Shown here one piece after another: positions 15,301 through 23,740 of a stretch of 24,255 nt of DNA (position 1 is the first letter of the stretch; each line of letters starts with the position of its first letter). Origin of the DNA: Bacteroidales bacterium (GTDB lineage: Bacteria; Bacteroidota; Bacteroidia; Bacteroidales; JAAUTT01); NCBI GenBank assembly GCA_025350365.1, contig JANXXY010000476.1:1-24255 (forward strand), in the 5' to 3' direction. Made by a program: the position numbers and the translations under genes. Under the pieces are notes generated by a model. The model saw only the letters and a program-made list of their open reading frames with translations, ran no database searches and had not been told where the DNA came from.

Positions 15301-16722
15301 ATGTACCAAACAGTTTGGAATAATTGCTTAAAAGTAATCAGAGACAATGTTCCTTCTGTAAGTTTTAGAACTTGGTTCGAACCGATAGTACCTATCAAAC
15401 TTGAGAAAAACATTCTTACAATTCAAGTTCCTAGCCCATTTTTTTATGAATATCTCGAGGAGCAATACATTGATATTCTTAGAAAAACATTACGCAAGGA
15501 ACTTGGCCAGGAAGCCAAGCTTGAATACTCCGTTGTTATGGAGAGCAATTCGGTAACCAATGCTAAACCTTATACAGTTAAGTTACCCGGAAAAAGCAAT
15601 GCGGATTTGAAAAACAGACCCGTTCAGATGCCTTTGGGCGATGGGGAGCATTCCATTAAAAACCCGTTCATTATTCCGGGTATTAAGAAGTTAAATATTG
15701 ATCCTCAGTTAAATCCCGACAATTCTTTTTCTAATTTTATTGAAGGAGAATGTAACCGTTTAGCCAGATCGGCTGGTTTTGCCGTTGGAAACAATCCTGG
15801 GGGAACTGCTTTTAATCCATTGTTTTTATATGGAGATTCTGGACTTGGAAAGACACATTTAGCCCAGGCCATCGGCATTCGAGTTAAAGAGAAACTTCCT
15901 GATAAAGTTGTTCTTTATGTAAATGCCAATAAATTTGGTACTCAGTTTACTGACGCAATTCGCAATAACAACAAAAATGATTTTCTTCATTTCTATCAAA
16001 TGATCGATTTGTTAATCATTGACGATGTGCATGAATTTGCAGGCAAGGAAAAAACACAGGAAATATTCTTTCATATTTTCAATCATTTACACCAATCAGG
16101 AAAACAATTGGTGCTTACTTCCGACAAACCACCTGTTGAATTACAGGGTCTTGAACAACGGTTATTATCGCGTTTTAAATGGGGTTTGTCTGCTGATTTA
16201 CAACCACCTGATTATGAAACTCGAGTTGCTATCCTCAAACACAAAGCGTATCTTGATGGAATTAATATGCAGGATGATGTTATTGAATATGTGGCCACTC
16301 ATATTACAAATAATATCAGGGAACTGGAAGGAGCTATGATTTCTCTTTTGGCACAGGCAACACTAAATAGGCGGGAAATTAACCTTGACCTGGCTAAGGA
16401 GATGATTGATAAGCTCATTAAGAATACTAAAAGAGAAATATCAATTGATTACATTCAAAAAGTAGTGTGCAGCTATTTTAATGTTCCGATTGAGATGCTG
16501 CTTTCAAGCACAAGAAAGCGGGAAATTGTACAAGCCCGGCAAATTGCCATGTTTTTTTCGAAGAATTTAACAAAATCTTCTCTTGCAACAATAGGATCCC
16601 AAATAGGAGATAAGGATCATGCCACCGTACTTCATGCATGTAAAACGGTGAATAATCTTTTGGAAACAGACAAGCGATTTAAGTTTCAAATCGACGAAAT
16701 TGAAAAACGATTAAAAATATAA
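15301..16722 (+). CDS. dnaA: Chromosomal replication initiator protein DnaA
   Basis: AAA+ ATPase that binds DnaA boxes and opens oriC. It has 473 residues and all four domains. Domain I is about 1-80 (helicase and partner contact: WNNCLKVIRDNVPSVSFRTWFEP). Domain II is a linker, about 85-125. Domain III has Walker A GDSGLGKT (178-185), Walker B LLIIDD (about 237-242) and a sensor arginine in GLEQRLLSRFKWG. Domain IV (about 380-473) has the DNA-binding helix and the signature IGDKDHATVLHACKTV. The ATG start follows a 386-base AT-rich leader and the gene ends in a strong intrinsic terminator, so it is a single-gene unit. Confidence 0.98.
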   Translation: MYQTVWNNCLKVIRDNVPSVSFRTWFEPIVPIKLEKNILTIQVPSPFFYEYLEEQYIDILRKTLRKELGQEAKLEYSVVMESNSVTNAKPYTVKLPGKSNADLKNRPVQMPLGDGEHSIKNPFIIPGIKKLNIDPQLNPDNSFSNFIEGECNRLARSAGFAVGNNPGGTAFNPLFLYGDSGLGKTHLAQAIGIRVKEKLPDKVVLYVNANKFGTQFTDAIRNNNKNDFLHFYQMIDLLIIDDVHEFAGKEKTQEIFFHIFNHLHQSGKQLVLTSDKPPVELQGLEQRLLSRFKWGLSADLQPPDYETRVAILKHKAYLDGINMQDDVIEYVATHITNNIRELEGAMISLLAQATLNRREINLDLAKEMIDKLIKNTKREISIDYIQKVVCSYFNVPIEMLLSSTRKREIVQARQIAMFFSKNLTKSSLATIGSQIGDKDHATVLHACKTVNNLLETDKRFKFQIDEIEKRLKI

Positions 16723-16726
16723 TTAC

Positions 16727-16757
16727 AAAGGTTTCTCATTGAGAAACCTTTTTTTTT
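16727..16757 (+). terminator. Intrinsic terminator of dnaA
   Basis: A perfect 11-bp stem (16727-16737 with 16741-16751, AAAGGTTTCTC/GAGAAACCTTT), a 3-base loop ATT and a T tract running to 16757. It starts 4 bases after the dnaA stop and separates dnaA from yigZ. Confidence 0.92.
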
Positions 16758-16774
16758 GAATCAAGAGATAGATT

Positions 16775-17392
16775 TTGACTGAAAAGCAAGATTCATATTA
16801 TTCAATAAGTCGGTTATCTAAGGGTATCTTTAAAGATAAAGGCAGTAAATTTCTATCATTCGCATATCCTGTTAAGGAGGAAGGAGAGATTAAGGAAATT
16901 TTAGCCGGTATAAGAAAGGAGTTTTTTGACGCCCGCCATCATTGTTATGCATATCGTTTGGGTGCAAACAAGTTGATCTTTCGGTTAAATGACGATGGAG
17001 AACCATCTGGAACAGCAGGAAGACCTATTTTTGGTCAACTTATTTCCAACGATCTTACTAATATTTTGATTGTGGTAGTTCGTTATTTTGGAGGCATTCT
17101 TTTGGGAACATCCGGTTTAATAAATGCATACAAAGCGGCTGCCGCTGATGCCATTTCGAATGCTCAAATTGTTGAGAAGTTTGTATATGCTTCTTACCAG
17201 ATAACTTTTGGTTATCCACAAATGAATCAAGTGATGAAAATTGTAAAGGACTATGATTTGGAGACGACCGATCAACTTTTTGAGATGACTAGTTCACTGT
17301 CTTTGCATGTTAAGCTTAGTCAGGCTGATGTCATGGTCACAAAATTGATGACAATCGAAGGCTTGAACACAAAATATCTTGGAACAGAATGA
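16775..17392 (+). CDS. YigZ/IMPACT family protein
   Basis: A 205-residue protein of the UPF0029/IMPACT family. The N-terminal domain (about 15-125) has the family signature: KDKGSKFLSFAYPV, ARHHCYAYRLG, NDDGEPSGTAGRPI and VVRYFGGILLGTSGL. The C-terminal ferredoxin-like domain (about 135-200, DUF1949 type) may bind nucleic acid. Bacterial members are linked to translation or peptide turnover, but no reaction is established. The start is TTG at 16775; no ATG precedes the first conserved block. It lies 17 bases after the dnaA terminator with no clear promoter. A MITE-like element begins 44 bases after its stop. Confidence 0.9.
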   Translation: MTEKQDSYYSISRLSKGIFKDKGSKFLSFAYPVKEEGEIKEILAGIRKEFFDARHHCYAYRLGANKLIFRLNDDGEPSGTAGRPIFGQLISNDLTNILIVVVRYFGGILLGTSGLINAYKAAAADAISNAQIVEKFVYASYQITFGYPQMNQVMKIVKDYDLETTDQLFEMTSSLSLHVKLSQADVMVTKLMTIEGLNTKYLGTE

Positions 17393-17435
17393 TGTTTTTA
17401 ATTATGTTTTTATCAATATCGTTTACTGGAGTTTT

Positions 17436-17441
17436 TATACA
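17436..17441 (+). repeat. Left target-site duplication (TATACA)
   Basis: TATACA directly abuts the left 18-bp terminal inverted repeat and is repeated in the same orientation at 17894-17899, directly after the right repeat. This is the footprint expected of a transposition event. Confidence 0.65.
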
Positions 17442-17893
17442 ATATGAGTATCCGGTGTTAACTAAACAAAACTCGCACTCAGTCGAAATTGTATTCATTT
17501 TAAGTCCTTCGAAATCATTGTCATCGAGGTTTATTATTTTTAAAATATTAATTATTAATTAGTTACAAATTGTAAAAATGATTTTTAAAAATTGAATTGT
17601 CTGAAAAAAACTTTATTTTTTTCACTAACCTTAGTAGAAATTAAGGTATCGTACTAACGAACCTTATTACCTTTTTAGCGCTTAACGGATTATAAATTAA
17701 GGTAATAAGGTTATGCATGTGTCATCTTTCCTTTTCTAGTAAGGTTAAAAAATAAAATTGGTTCTATATGTATGTCATAATTGTAAAATATTTATTATCA
17801 ATGCATAACAATAACGAATATACAAATTATAATTTTTAAATTGCTCCGAAAAAATAAAAAAATGTTTTTGGGTACAACACCGGATACTCATAT
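17442..17893. mobile_element. MITE-like non-autonomous element, 452 bp
   Basis: Perfect 18-bp terminal inverted repeats (ATATGAGTATCCGGTGTT at 17442-17459, its complement at 17876-17893) are flanked by 6-bp direct repeats TATACA. The inside is very AT-rich, has no open frame of coding character and carries a long central hairpin (17612-17756). Size, ends and duplications fit a miniature inverted-repeat transposable element moved by a transposase encoded elsewhere. I cannot assign an IS family from the ends. It separates yigZ from pyrB and accounts for most of that 693-base gap. Confidence 0.72.
17612..17756. repeat. Nested long inverted repeat inside the MITE-like element
   Basis: Three concentric arm pairs centred at about 17686. 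The inner pair is perfect over 14 bases (17660-17673, AACCTTATTACCTT, with 17699-17712), around a 25-base loop. The middle pair matches 14 of 15 bases (17626-17640 with 17733-17747). The outer pair is TTTATTTTT 17612-17620 with 17748-17756. Unpaired stretches of about 20 bases separate inner from middle arms. The motif AAGGT(A/T) recurs in all arms. Confidence 0.75.
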
Positions 17894-17899
17894 TATACA
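17894..17899 (+). repeat. Right target-site duplication (TATACA)
   Basis: Second copy of TATACA, directly after the right terminal inverted repeat. Confidence 0.65.
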
Positions 17900-17915
17900 A
17901 TAACCAACCCCTTTA

Positions 17916-17990
17916 AAATGATCAATAACTGGGTCACTTCTAAAGTTAAACTTCTTTTTTAAAGAAGTTGTGAGGTTTTAAATGATCAAT
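17916..17990 (+). promoter_or_regulatory. Direct repeats flanking a hairpin upstream of pyrB
   Basis: An 11-base direct repeat AAATGATCAAT (17916-17926 and 17980-17990) brackets a perfect 9-bp hairpin (AACTTCTTT 17949-17957, loop TTT, AAAGAAGTT 17961-17969). It lies outside the MITE-like element and 96 bases upstream of pyrB. No T tract follows the hairpin, so it is not a standard terminator. It could be a regulator site for pyrBI. A weak -7-like TATCTTTA is at 18048-18055. Confidence 0.35.
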
Positions 17991-18085
17991 TAGACATCAT
18001 TGATATGTATTTGCAAAATTAAAAATCGAAAATTAAATCAGCATATATATCTTTACCGTACATTCACCTTCATAAAGTATTTCCT

Positions 18086-18997
18086 ATGCAAAATAAAAGT
18101 TTAGTTTCCATAACCGATTACAGCAAAGCGGAATATCTCAAAATATTAGATCTTGCAGCTGAATTTGAAAAAAACCCCAATCAGGAAATATTGAAAGGTA
18201 AGTTGGTTGCTACCCTTTTTTTTGAACCATCAACCCGTACAAGGTTAAGTTTTGAAACCGCAATTAACCGGCTAGGCGGCAGAGTTATTGGTTTTGCTGA
18301 TGTCAATTCATCAAGTGTAACCAAAGGCGAATCCCTTAAGGATACCATAAAAATGGTAACCAGTTATGCTGATTTAATTGTTATACGGCACCCAACTGAG
18401 GGTGCTGCCCGATATGCCAGCGAAATTGCCACAGTTCCTGTAATCAATGCCGGTGACGGGGCAAACCAACATCCGACCCAAACACTGCTTGATTTATATT
18501 CAATTCAAAAGACCCAAAAAACACTTGAGAATCTAAATATGTTTATGATTGGCGATTTGAAATATGGTAGAACGGTTCATTCATTATTAATGGCCATGTC
18601 GTATTTTAACCCAACTTTTTATTTTATTTCTCCGGATGAATTGAAAATGCCACGCGAATATCTCATTTACCTTAATCAGCAGAAGATTAAATATTATGAG
18701 TATAAAGAGTTTATGCCAATCATATCTGAGGCCGATATTGTTTACATGACGCGTGTTCAAAAAGAAAGGTTTTCTGATCCAATTGAATACGAAAAAACTA
18801 AAAACGCATATGTTTTAAGAAATTCGATGCTGGAACATACCCGGGCAAACATGAAAATACTTCACCCTCTTCCAAGAGTAAATGAAATTAGTCTTGATGT
18901 GGATGAAAACCCAAAAGCCTATTATTTTACTCAAGCTCTCAATGGAGTTTTTGTAAGACAGGCAATTATATCCTCAATTTTAGGTCTGAACAGTTAA
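18086..18997 (+). CDS. pyrB: Aspartate carbamoyltransferase catalytic subunit
   Basis: Condenses carbamoyl phosphate and aspartate to carbamoyl aspartate, the committed step of pyrimidine synthesis. The 303-residue length is normal. The carbamoyl-phosphate loop FFEPSTRTRLSFE (STRT at 49-52) is intact, as are SSVTKGESL (mobile loop with the Ser and Lys that reach the neighbouring active site), GDGANQHPTQTLLD and LHPLPRV near residue 260. pyrI starts 12 bases downstream, so the enzyme should be the regulated class B type c6r6 holoenzyme, as in E. coli. The ATG start is well placed. Confidence 0.97.
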   Translation: MQNKSLVSITDYSKAEYLKILDLAAEFEKNPNQEILKGKLVATLFFEPSTRTRLSFETAINRLGGRVIGFADVNSSSVTKGESLKDTIKMVTSYADLIVIRHPTEGAARYASEIATVPVINAGDGANQHPTQTLLDLYSIQKTQKTLENLNMFMIGDLKYGRTVHSLLMAMSYFNPTFYFISPDELKMPREYLIYLNQQKIKYYEYKEFMPIISEADIVYMTRVQKERFSDPIEYEKTKNAYVLRNSMLEHTRANMKILHPLPRVNEISLDVDENPKAYYFTQALNGVFVRQAIISSILGLNS

Positions 18998-19009
18998 TAC
19001 TCAAACGCT

Positions 19010-19483
19010 ATGAAAGATAAACAATTAATTGTTAGTGCTATAAAAAATGGTACAGTCATTGACCATGTTCCAGCTAAAAACCTGTTTAAAGTAATTACCA
19101 TATTAAATTTGGACAGTATTGATACTCAAATAACCTTTGGAACAAACCTCGAAAGTAAAAAGCTTGGAAGTAAAGCCATTATAAAAATTTCCGACAAGTA
19201 TTTTCTTGACGAAGAAATTAACAGGATCGCACTTGTTGCACCCCAGGCAAAATTAAACATCATCCGTGATTACGAAGTAATTGAAAAGCGGGTTGTTGAG
19301 GTGCCTGATTCAATTATCGGTATTGTAAAATGTGTTAATCCAATGTGTATTACAAATCAGGAAGAAGTTAAAACGAAGTTCTCAGTAATTTCAAAAGATG
19401 AGGTTTCATTGAAATGCTACTATTGCGAAAAAATAACACATCAGGATCAAATGACTATTTACAATGTAAATTCGCAATATTAG
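19010..19483 (+). CDS. pyrI: Aspartate carbamoyltransferase regulatory subunit
   Basis: Binds CTP, UTP and ATP and confers allosteric control on the PyrB trimers. It has 157 residues: an N-terminal nucleotide-binding domain (about 1-100, KNGTVIDHVPAKN being the allosteric-site segment) and a C-terminal zinc domain with four cysteines spaced Cx4C (CVNPMC) and Cx2C (CYYC), identical to the E. coli spacing. It follows pyrB after 12 bases in the same operon and converges with the DUF4293 gene 21 bases downstream. Confidence 0.96.
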   Translation: MKDKQLIVSAIKNGTVIDHVPAKNLFKVITILNLDSIDTQITFGTNLESKKLGSKAIIKISDKYFLDEEINRIALVAPQAKLNIIRDYEVIEKRVVEVPDSIIGIVKCVNPMCITNQEEVKTKFSVISKDEVSLKCYYCEKITHQDQMTIYNVNSQY

Positions 19484-19504
19484 TTCATTTTAAAATCTGT
19501 TGCT

Positions 19505-19966
19505 TTATCTAATCCTGTCTAACGAGCGAACCAGATCTTCGTCTTTTTTAATACTGCGATTGGCCAGATATACCAGAACCGCACCAATAATTGGAAAAAT
19601 TGCAATTACTTTATAGGAAACAATATAATTTAGTGATGTTTTTGCATATATCAGCGAAAATAAAAAAAGCCCGTTAAGAATAACCAGTAAAGCAATATTA
19701 TAAATACATAATGTTAGTTGAACTAATCTTTTGGCGTAAAAGAAAAGCGTAATAAGTAGTGAAACAACCAAAATAACTGAAACTATTTGAGCAATTCTAA
19801 AGGCAATGCCTCCTAAGTCCCCCATATTTTTAGTGTCCATTCTTTGCAATATCAGAGAATAAACAGTGCCATCCTGTCCTATCAATTCGGCAACAGGTAA
19901 GAAAAAACTGCAAATTACTAACCCGATGGCACCTAATAAATATAGCGTTTGAATTCTTTGAATCAT
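19505..19966 (-). CDS. DUF4293 family membrane protein
   Basis: A 153-residue inner-membrane protein with four predicted transmembrane helices (about 5-25, 45-65, 75-95 and 105-125) and a charged C-terminus (KKDEDLVRSLDRIR). The start MIQRIQTLYLLGAIGL is the hallmark of DUF4293, a family I know only from Bacteroidota; its function is unknown. The ATG at 19966 is chosen over a start 20 codons upstream, because the extension is not family-like and the family begins at MIQRIQ. It diverges from the transglutaminase-like gene and is convergent with pyrI. Confidence 0.85.
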   Translation of the reverse strand: MIQRIQTLYLLGAIGLVICSFFLPVAELIGQDGTVYSLILQRMDTKNMGDLGGIAFRIAQIVSVILVVSLLITLFFYAKRLVQLTLCIYNIALLVILNGLFLFSLIYAKTSLNYIVSYKVIAIFPIIGAVLVYLANRSIKKDEDLVRSLDRIR

Positions 19967-20127
19967 CTGTAAATGTATTATTTTGTTAGAGTTAATTATT
20001 TTTATTTGTTCATAAATCCTGAACATTCTAATTGTTGAATGCGTTATTTAGTTTAAATGAATATTGAGTTGCAAATTTAATATTGAAAATTGTTATTTTT
20101 TCACTTTTGTCTAAAAATGATTGGTTG

Positions 20128-21006
20128 ATGAACAGAAATGAAATACAAGCCATATTAATTTTGTTGGAAGACCCGGATATTCAAATATATGACTCAATTT
20201 CAAAATCGCTATTGAATAAGGGGGTGAATGTTATTCCCGATCTCGAAAAAGCTTGGGAAGTAACGGTAGGCTCTTTAACCCAAGGTCGTCTTGAAAATAT
20301 TATCCATAAAATTCAACAAAACTTTGTGAATCAGAGCCTTTCAAATTGGGTAAAAGAAGGTTCAAATGATTTGCTGGAAGGTGCTTTTATTATTTCCAAG
20401 CATCAGTATCCTGAAATTCTTTTTGATGACATCCAAAACACAATAGAGAAAATTAAACATGATGTATGGTTGGAAATAAATAATAATCTGACAGCACTGG
20501 AAAAAGTCAGGAAATTGAACCGAATTATATTTGAAATAAATAAGTATTCAGGCAATACAACCAATTATTATTCTCCGCAAAATTGTTATATCAATCAGGT
20601 ACTACTTTTAAAAAAAGGAAATGCTGTTTCCTTAGGTTTGTTGTATGCGTCAATTGCCCAGAGGCTTGGATTGCCAATTTACGGAGTTAATCTGCCAAAA
20701 AATTTTATCCTCGCGTACAAAGACGAATTTCACGAATTAATTAGTGATGATGTAACTGGCGATGATATTCTGTTTTACATAAATCCATTTAATAAAGGAG
20801 CAATACTTGGTCGAAAGGAGATTGATCATTTTCTTCAACAACAAAATATTACACCGGTGGAATCATATTACCAAACCTGTTCAAATCTTGAAATCATTCA
20901 ACGATTAATCCTAAATCTTATTTACTCATACGAGAAGTTGGAAAACAAGGCTAAAATCAGCGATTTAAAAGATTTATTGAAGATTTCAAGATTAAAAAAT
21001 CCGTAA
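20128..21006 (+). CDS. SirB1-type transglutaminase-like protein
   Basis: A 292-residue protein of the SirB1/transglutaminase-like (Transglut_core2) family. The N-terminal helical part (LILLEDPDIQIYDSISKSLL) is followed by the conserved core: NCYINQVLLLKKGNAVSLG, LLYASIAQRLGLPIYGVNLP, then the NFILAY strand. In this subfamily the transglutaminase cysteine is usually a serine, as here (AVSLG), so protease activity is doubtful; the cellular role is unclear. A TTG at 20083 would add 15 hydrophobic residues. The ATG at 20128 gives the family-like start, and CACTTTTG at 20102-20109 resembles a -7 element 18 bases upstream of it. It ends 1 base before the convergent epimerase gene. Confidence 0.8.
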   Translation: MNRNEIQAILILLEDPDIQIYDSISKSLLNKGVNVIPDLEKAWEVTVGSLTQGRLENIIHKIQQNFVNQSLSNWVKEGSNDLLEGAFIISKHQYPEILFDDIQNTIEKIKHDVWLEINNNLTALEKVRKLNRIIFEINKYSGNTTNYYSPQNCYINQVLLLKKGNAVSLGLLYASIAQRLGLPIYGVNLPKNFILAYKDEFHELISDDVTGDDILFYINPFNKGAILGRKEIDHFLQQQNITPVESYYQTCSNLEIIQRLILNLIYSYEKLENKAKISDLKDLLKISRLKNP

Positions 21007-21007
21007 T

Positions 21008-22060
21008 TTATTTTTTGTAAAACTCCCTGTACCACGAAATGAAATTTTTAATACCTTGTTTTATTGATGTGTCCGGCTTATAATCAAGGTTTGATACAAG
21101 GTCTGACACATCTGCCCACGTTGCCGGTACATCTCCAGGCTGCATCGGGAGAAGATTTTTTTCGGCCTTAATACCTAGTTCATTTTCAATAGCTTCAATA
21201 AAATCCATTAGCTTAACCGGATTGCTGTTCCCGATGTTATAAATTTTGTATGGCGCTTTGGATGTGGATGGATCAGAGTTTAATGCTGACCAGTTTGGGT
21301 TTGGTAATGGAGGATTGTCGATTACACGAATTATTCCTTCAACAATATCAGCTACATATGTAAAATCCCTCTTCATATCCCCCTGATTAAAGACATCTAT
21401 AGGTTTCCCTTCCAGTATAGCCTTTGTAAATAAAAACAACGCCATATCCGGCCGTCCCCATGGACCATATACAGTAAAAAATCTGAGACCTGTAGTTGGT
21501 ACTCCAAATAGGTAACTGTAGGTATGTGCCATTAATTCATTTGCCTTTTTGCTTGCGGCGTAAAGGCTAATTGGATGATCCACATTATCAGAGGTTGAAA
21601 AAGGTTGTTTTTCATTTATGCCATAAACGCTTGAACTACTGGCATATGCCAGATGCTTTATTTCGAAATACCTGCATGCTTCGAGAATATTTATAAATCC
21701 GGTAATATTGCTGTTGATATAGGCGTAAGGATTTGTAAGACTGTATCGAACGCCAGCCTGGGCAGCCAAGTTACAAACTTTATCGAATTTCTCGGTTTTA
21801 AAGAGATTATCGAGGTTTTCTTTATCTTCTAATTTTAACTGAATAAATTTATAGTTTTTGAATTTTGTGCTGGAAATGATTTTGTTATAATGGACGTCGT
21901 CTTTATTGATTCCCGCAAACTCAAGTCGTCCATATTTTACATGTACGTCATAATAATCGTTTATTGAATCAAGACCGATTACTTCATCGCCGCGTTCAAT
22001 CAAACGGTTAGCTAAATGAAATCCAATAAATCCTGCGGTTCCGGTAACTAGTATTTTCAT
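21008..22060 (-). CDS. UDP-glucuronate 4-epimerase (extended SDR family)
   Basis: Interconverts UDP-glucuronate and UDP-galacturonate, a precursor for LPS or capsule. It is a 350-residue extended short-chain dehydrogenase fold. The NAD-binding GTAGFIG (7-13) is intact, and SSSSVYG plus Y167-x3-K171 (YAASKKANE) form the catalytic triad. LAAQAGVRYSLTNP and FTVYGPWGRPDMALF are the typical UDP-uronate-epimerase segments; RFFTVYGPWGRPDMA in particular separates it from GalE. A UDP-glucose or NDP-hexuronate epimerase of another specificity cannot be excluded. It lies 82 bases downstream of rny. Confidence 0.87.
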   Translation of the reverse strand: MKILVTGTAGFIGFHLANRLIERGDEVIGLDSINDYYDVHVKYGRLEFAGINKDDVHYNKIISSTKFKNYKFIQLKLEDKENLDNLFKTEKFDKVCNLAAQAGVRYSLTNPYAYINSNITGFINILEACRYFEIKHLAYASSSSVYGINEKQPFSTSDNVDHPISLYAASKKANELMAHTYSYLFGVPTTGLRFFTVYGPWGRPDMALFLFTKAILEGKPIDVFNQGDMKRDFTYVADIVEGIIRVIDNPPLPNPNWSALNSDPSTSKAPYKIYNIGNSNPVKLMDFIEAIENELGIKAEKNLLPMQPGDVPATWADVSDLVSNLDYKPDTSIKQGIKNFISWYREFYKK

Positions 22061-22142
22061 TTTTAGGTTTTTTTAGGGTAATCACTAAATTAAATAAAAA
22101 AGTAATCTCTTTTAGAAATGACTTTTAAAAAAAGGAACTTGT

Positions 22143-23708
22143 TTATTTTGCGTAGCTTATTGATCGTGTTTCCCTGATAACAGTAATTTTAACTTGTCCG
22201 GGATAGGTCATTTCACTTTGAATCTTTTTTGCAATTTCGGTTGAAAGATTTTCAGCTTCTTTATCATTTACCCTTTCGCTTCCAACAATCACCCTAAGTT
22301 CGCGACCGGCCTGAATGGCATATGTTTTTGTTACTCCCGGATAGGAGAGAGCCATTGCTTCCAAGTCCTTCAGACGTTTAATATAAGCTTCAACCACTTC
22401 CCGACGTGCTCCAGGACGAGCGCCTGAAATGGCATCACAAACCTGCACAATGGGAGCTAACAGGGTGGTCATCTCGGTTTCGTCATGATGAGAACCTATA
22501 GCATTGCAAATTTCAGGTTTTTCTTTGTATCGTTCGGCAAGTTTCATACCTAAAATAGCATGTGGCAATTCCGGCTCATCATCTGGAACTTTACCAATAT
22601 CATGCAATAATCCTGCACGTTTAGCCAGTTTCGGATTCAATCCAAGTTCGGATGCCATGATGGCGCATAAATTAGCCACTTCACGTGAGTGTTGCAGCAA
22701 GTTTTGACCGTAAGATGAGCGATATTTCATTTTCCCAATCAACCGGATTAATTCAGGGTGCAATCCATGAATTCCCAGATCAATGGTAGTGCGTTTTCCA
22801 ACTTCAATAACCTCGTCTTCAACTTGTTTTTGAACCTTAGCTACCACTTCTTCAATTCTGGCAGGATGTATTCGTCCATCAGTAACAAGCTGATGCAATG
22901 ATAATCGGGCAATTTCTCTTCGAACAGGATCGAACGCTGAAAGAATAATTGCTTCAGGTGTGTCATCAACAATAATTTCCACACCGGTAGCTGCCTCCAA
23001 AGCCCTGATATTTCGTCCTTCACGACCAATAATCCTACCTTTAATTTCGTCACTTTCAATGTGAAATACAGTAACTGAATTTTCAACGGCCGCTTCGGTA
23101 GCAACGCGTTGTATGGTTTGAATAACAATACGTTTAGCTTCCTTATTTGCCGTCATTTTGGCTTCTTCAACAGCCTCATTAATAAATGACATAGCATCTG
23201 TTTTGGCTTCGGCTTTTAACGATTCTGTGAGTTGAGTTTTTGCTTCATCAGCCGTAATGCCGGAAATAGTTTCCAGTTGTTCTACCTGTTGTTTATGAAG
23301 TTTTTCGAGTTCTTCATGCTTTTTGTCAACTACTTCAAGTTGAAGAGTAAGGTTATCACGAATTACATCAACTTCTTTTTTATTTCGCTGTAATTCCTCT
23401 AATTTCTGAGAGATTGATAATTCCTTTTGTTTTATTCTGTTTTCTGAAAGAGCTATTCTGGAATTTTTTTCATTTATAATCCTTTCGTGTTCAGTTTTTA
23501 ATTGAAGGAATTTTTCTTTTGCCTGAAGAATTCTGTCCTTCTTCATAACCTCACTTTCTGCCTCAGCATCTCTGATCATAGATTCTCTTTTCTTTCGTAA
23601 AAAGAAATAAAAGAGAAAATAGGCCGAAGTTCCCCCAATAATCAAGGCGCTTGCAAAGGCTGTAATAGCGCCTAAAGGGATAAGACCAAATATTATTTCG
23701 ATAATCAT
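22143..23708 (-). CDS. rny: Ribonuclease Y
   Basis: Membrane-anchored endoribonuclease that starts mRNA decay. It has 521 residues, very close to B. subtilis RNase Y. An N-terminal transmembrane segment (about 8-38) is followed by a long Glu/Lys/Gln-rich coiled coil (about 40-180), a KH RNA-binding domain (about 215-280, with GRIIGREGRNIRALE) and the HD domain with HDIGK (H369-D370). GSHHDE supplies further metal ligands. The ATG start at 23708 is the only sensible one. It follows zapA and the 6S RNA on the same strand. Confidence 0.96.
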   Translation of the reverse strand: MIIEIIFGLIPLGAITAFASALIIGGTSAYFLFYFFLRKKRESMIRDAEAESEVMKKDRILQAKEKFLQLKTEHERIINEKNSRIALSENRIKQKELSISQKLEELQRNKKEVDVIRDNLTLQLEVVDKKHEELEKLHKQQVEQLETISGITADEAKTQLTESLKAEAKTDAMSFINEAVEEAKMTANKEAKRIVIQTIQRVATEAAVENSVTVFHIESDEIKGRIIGREGRNIRALEAATGVEIIVDDTPEAIILSAFDPVRREIARLSLHQLVTDGRIHPARIEEVVAKVQKQVEDEVIEVGKRTTIDLGIHGLHPELIRLIGKMKYRSSYGQNLLQHSREVANLCAIMASELGLNPKLAKRAGLLHDIGKVPDDEPELPHAILGMKLAERYKEKPEICNAIGSHHDETEMTTLLAPIVQVCDAISGARPGARREVVEAYIKRLKDLEAMALSYPGVTKTYAIQAGRELRVIVGSERVNDKEAENLSTEIAKKIQSEMTYPGQVKITVIRETRSISYAK

Positions 23709-23740
23709 ATTAGTAATTTAGTTATTAAGTTGTTGTATAT

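Noticed and set aside
17612..17756. CRISPR array or integron attC site in the AACCTTA/TAAGGT repeats
   Set aside because: The repeats are inverted and concentric, not direct and evenly spaced, and no attC core (GTTRRRY/RYYYAAC pair) or integrase is present.
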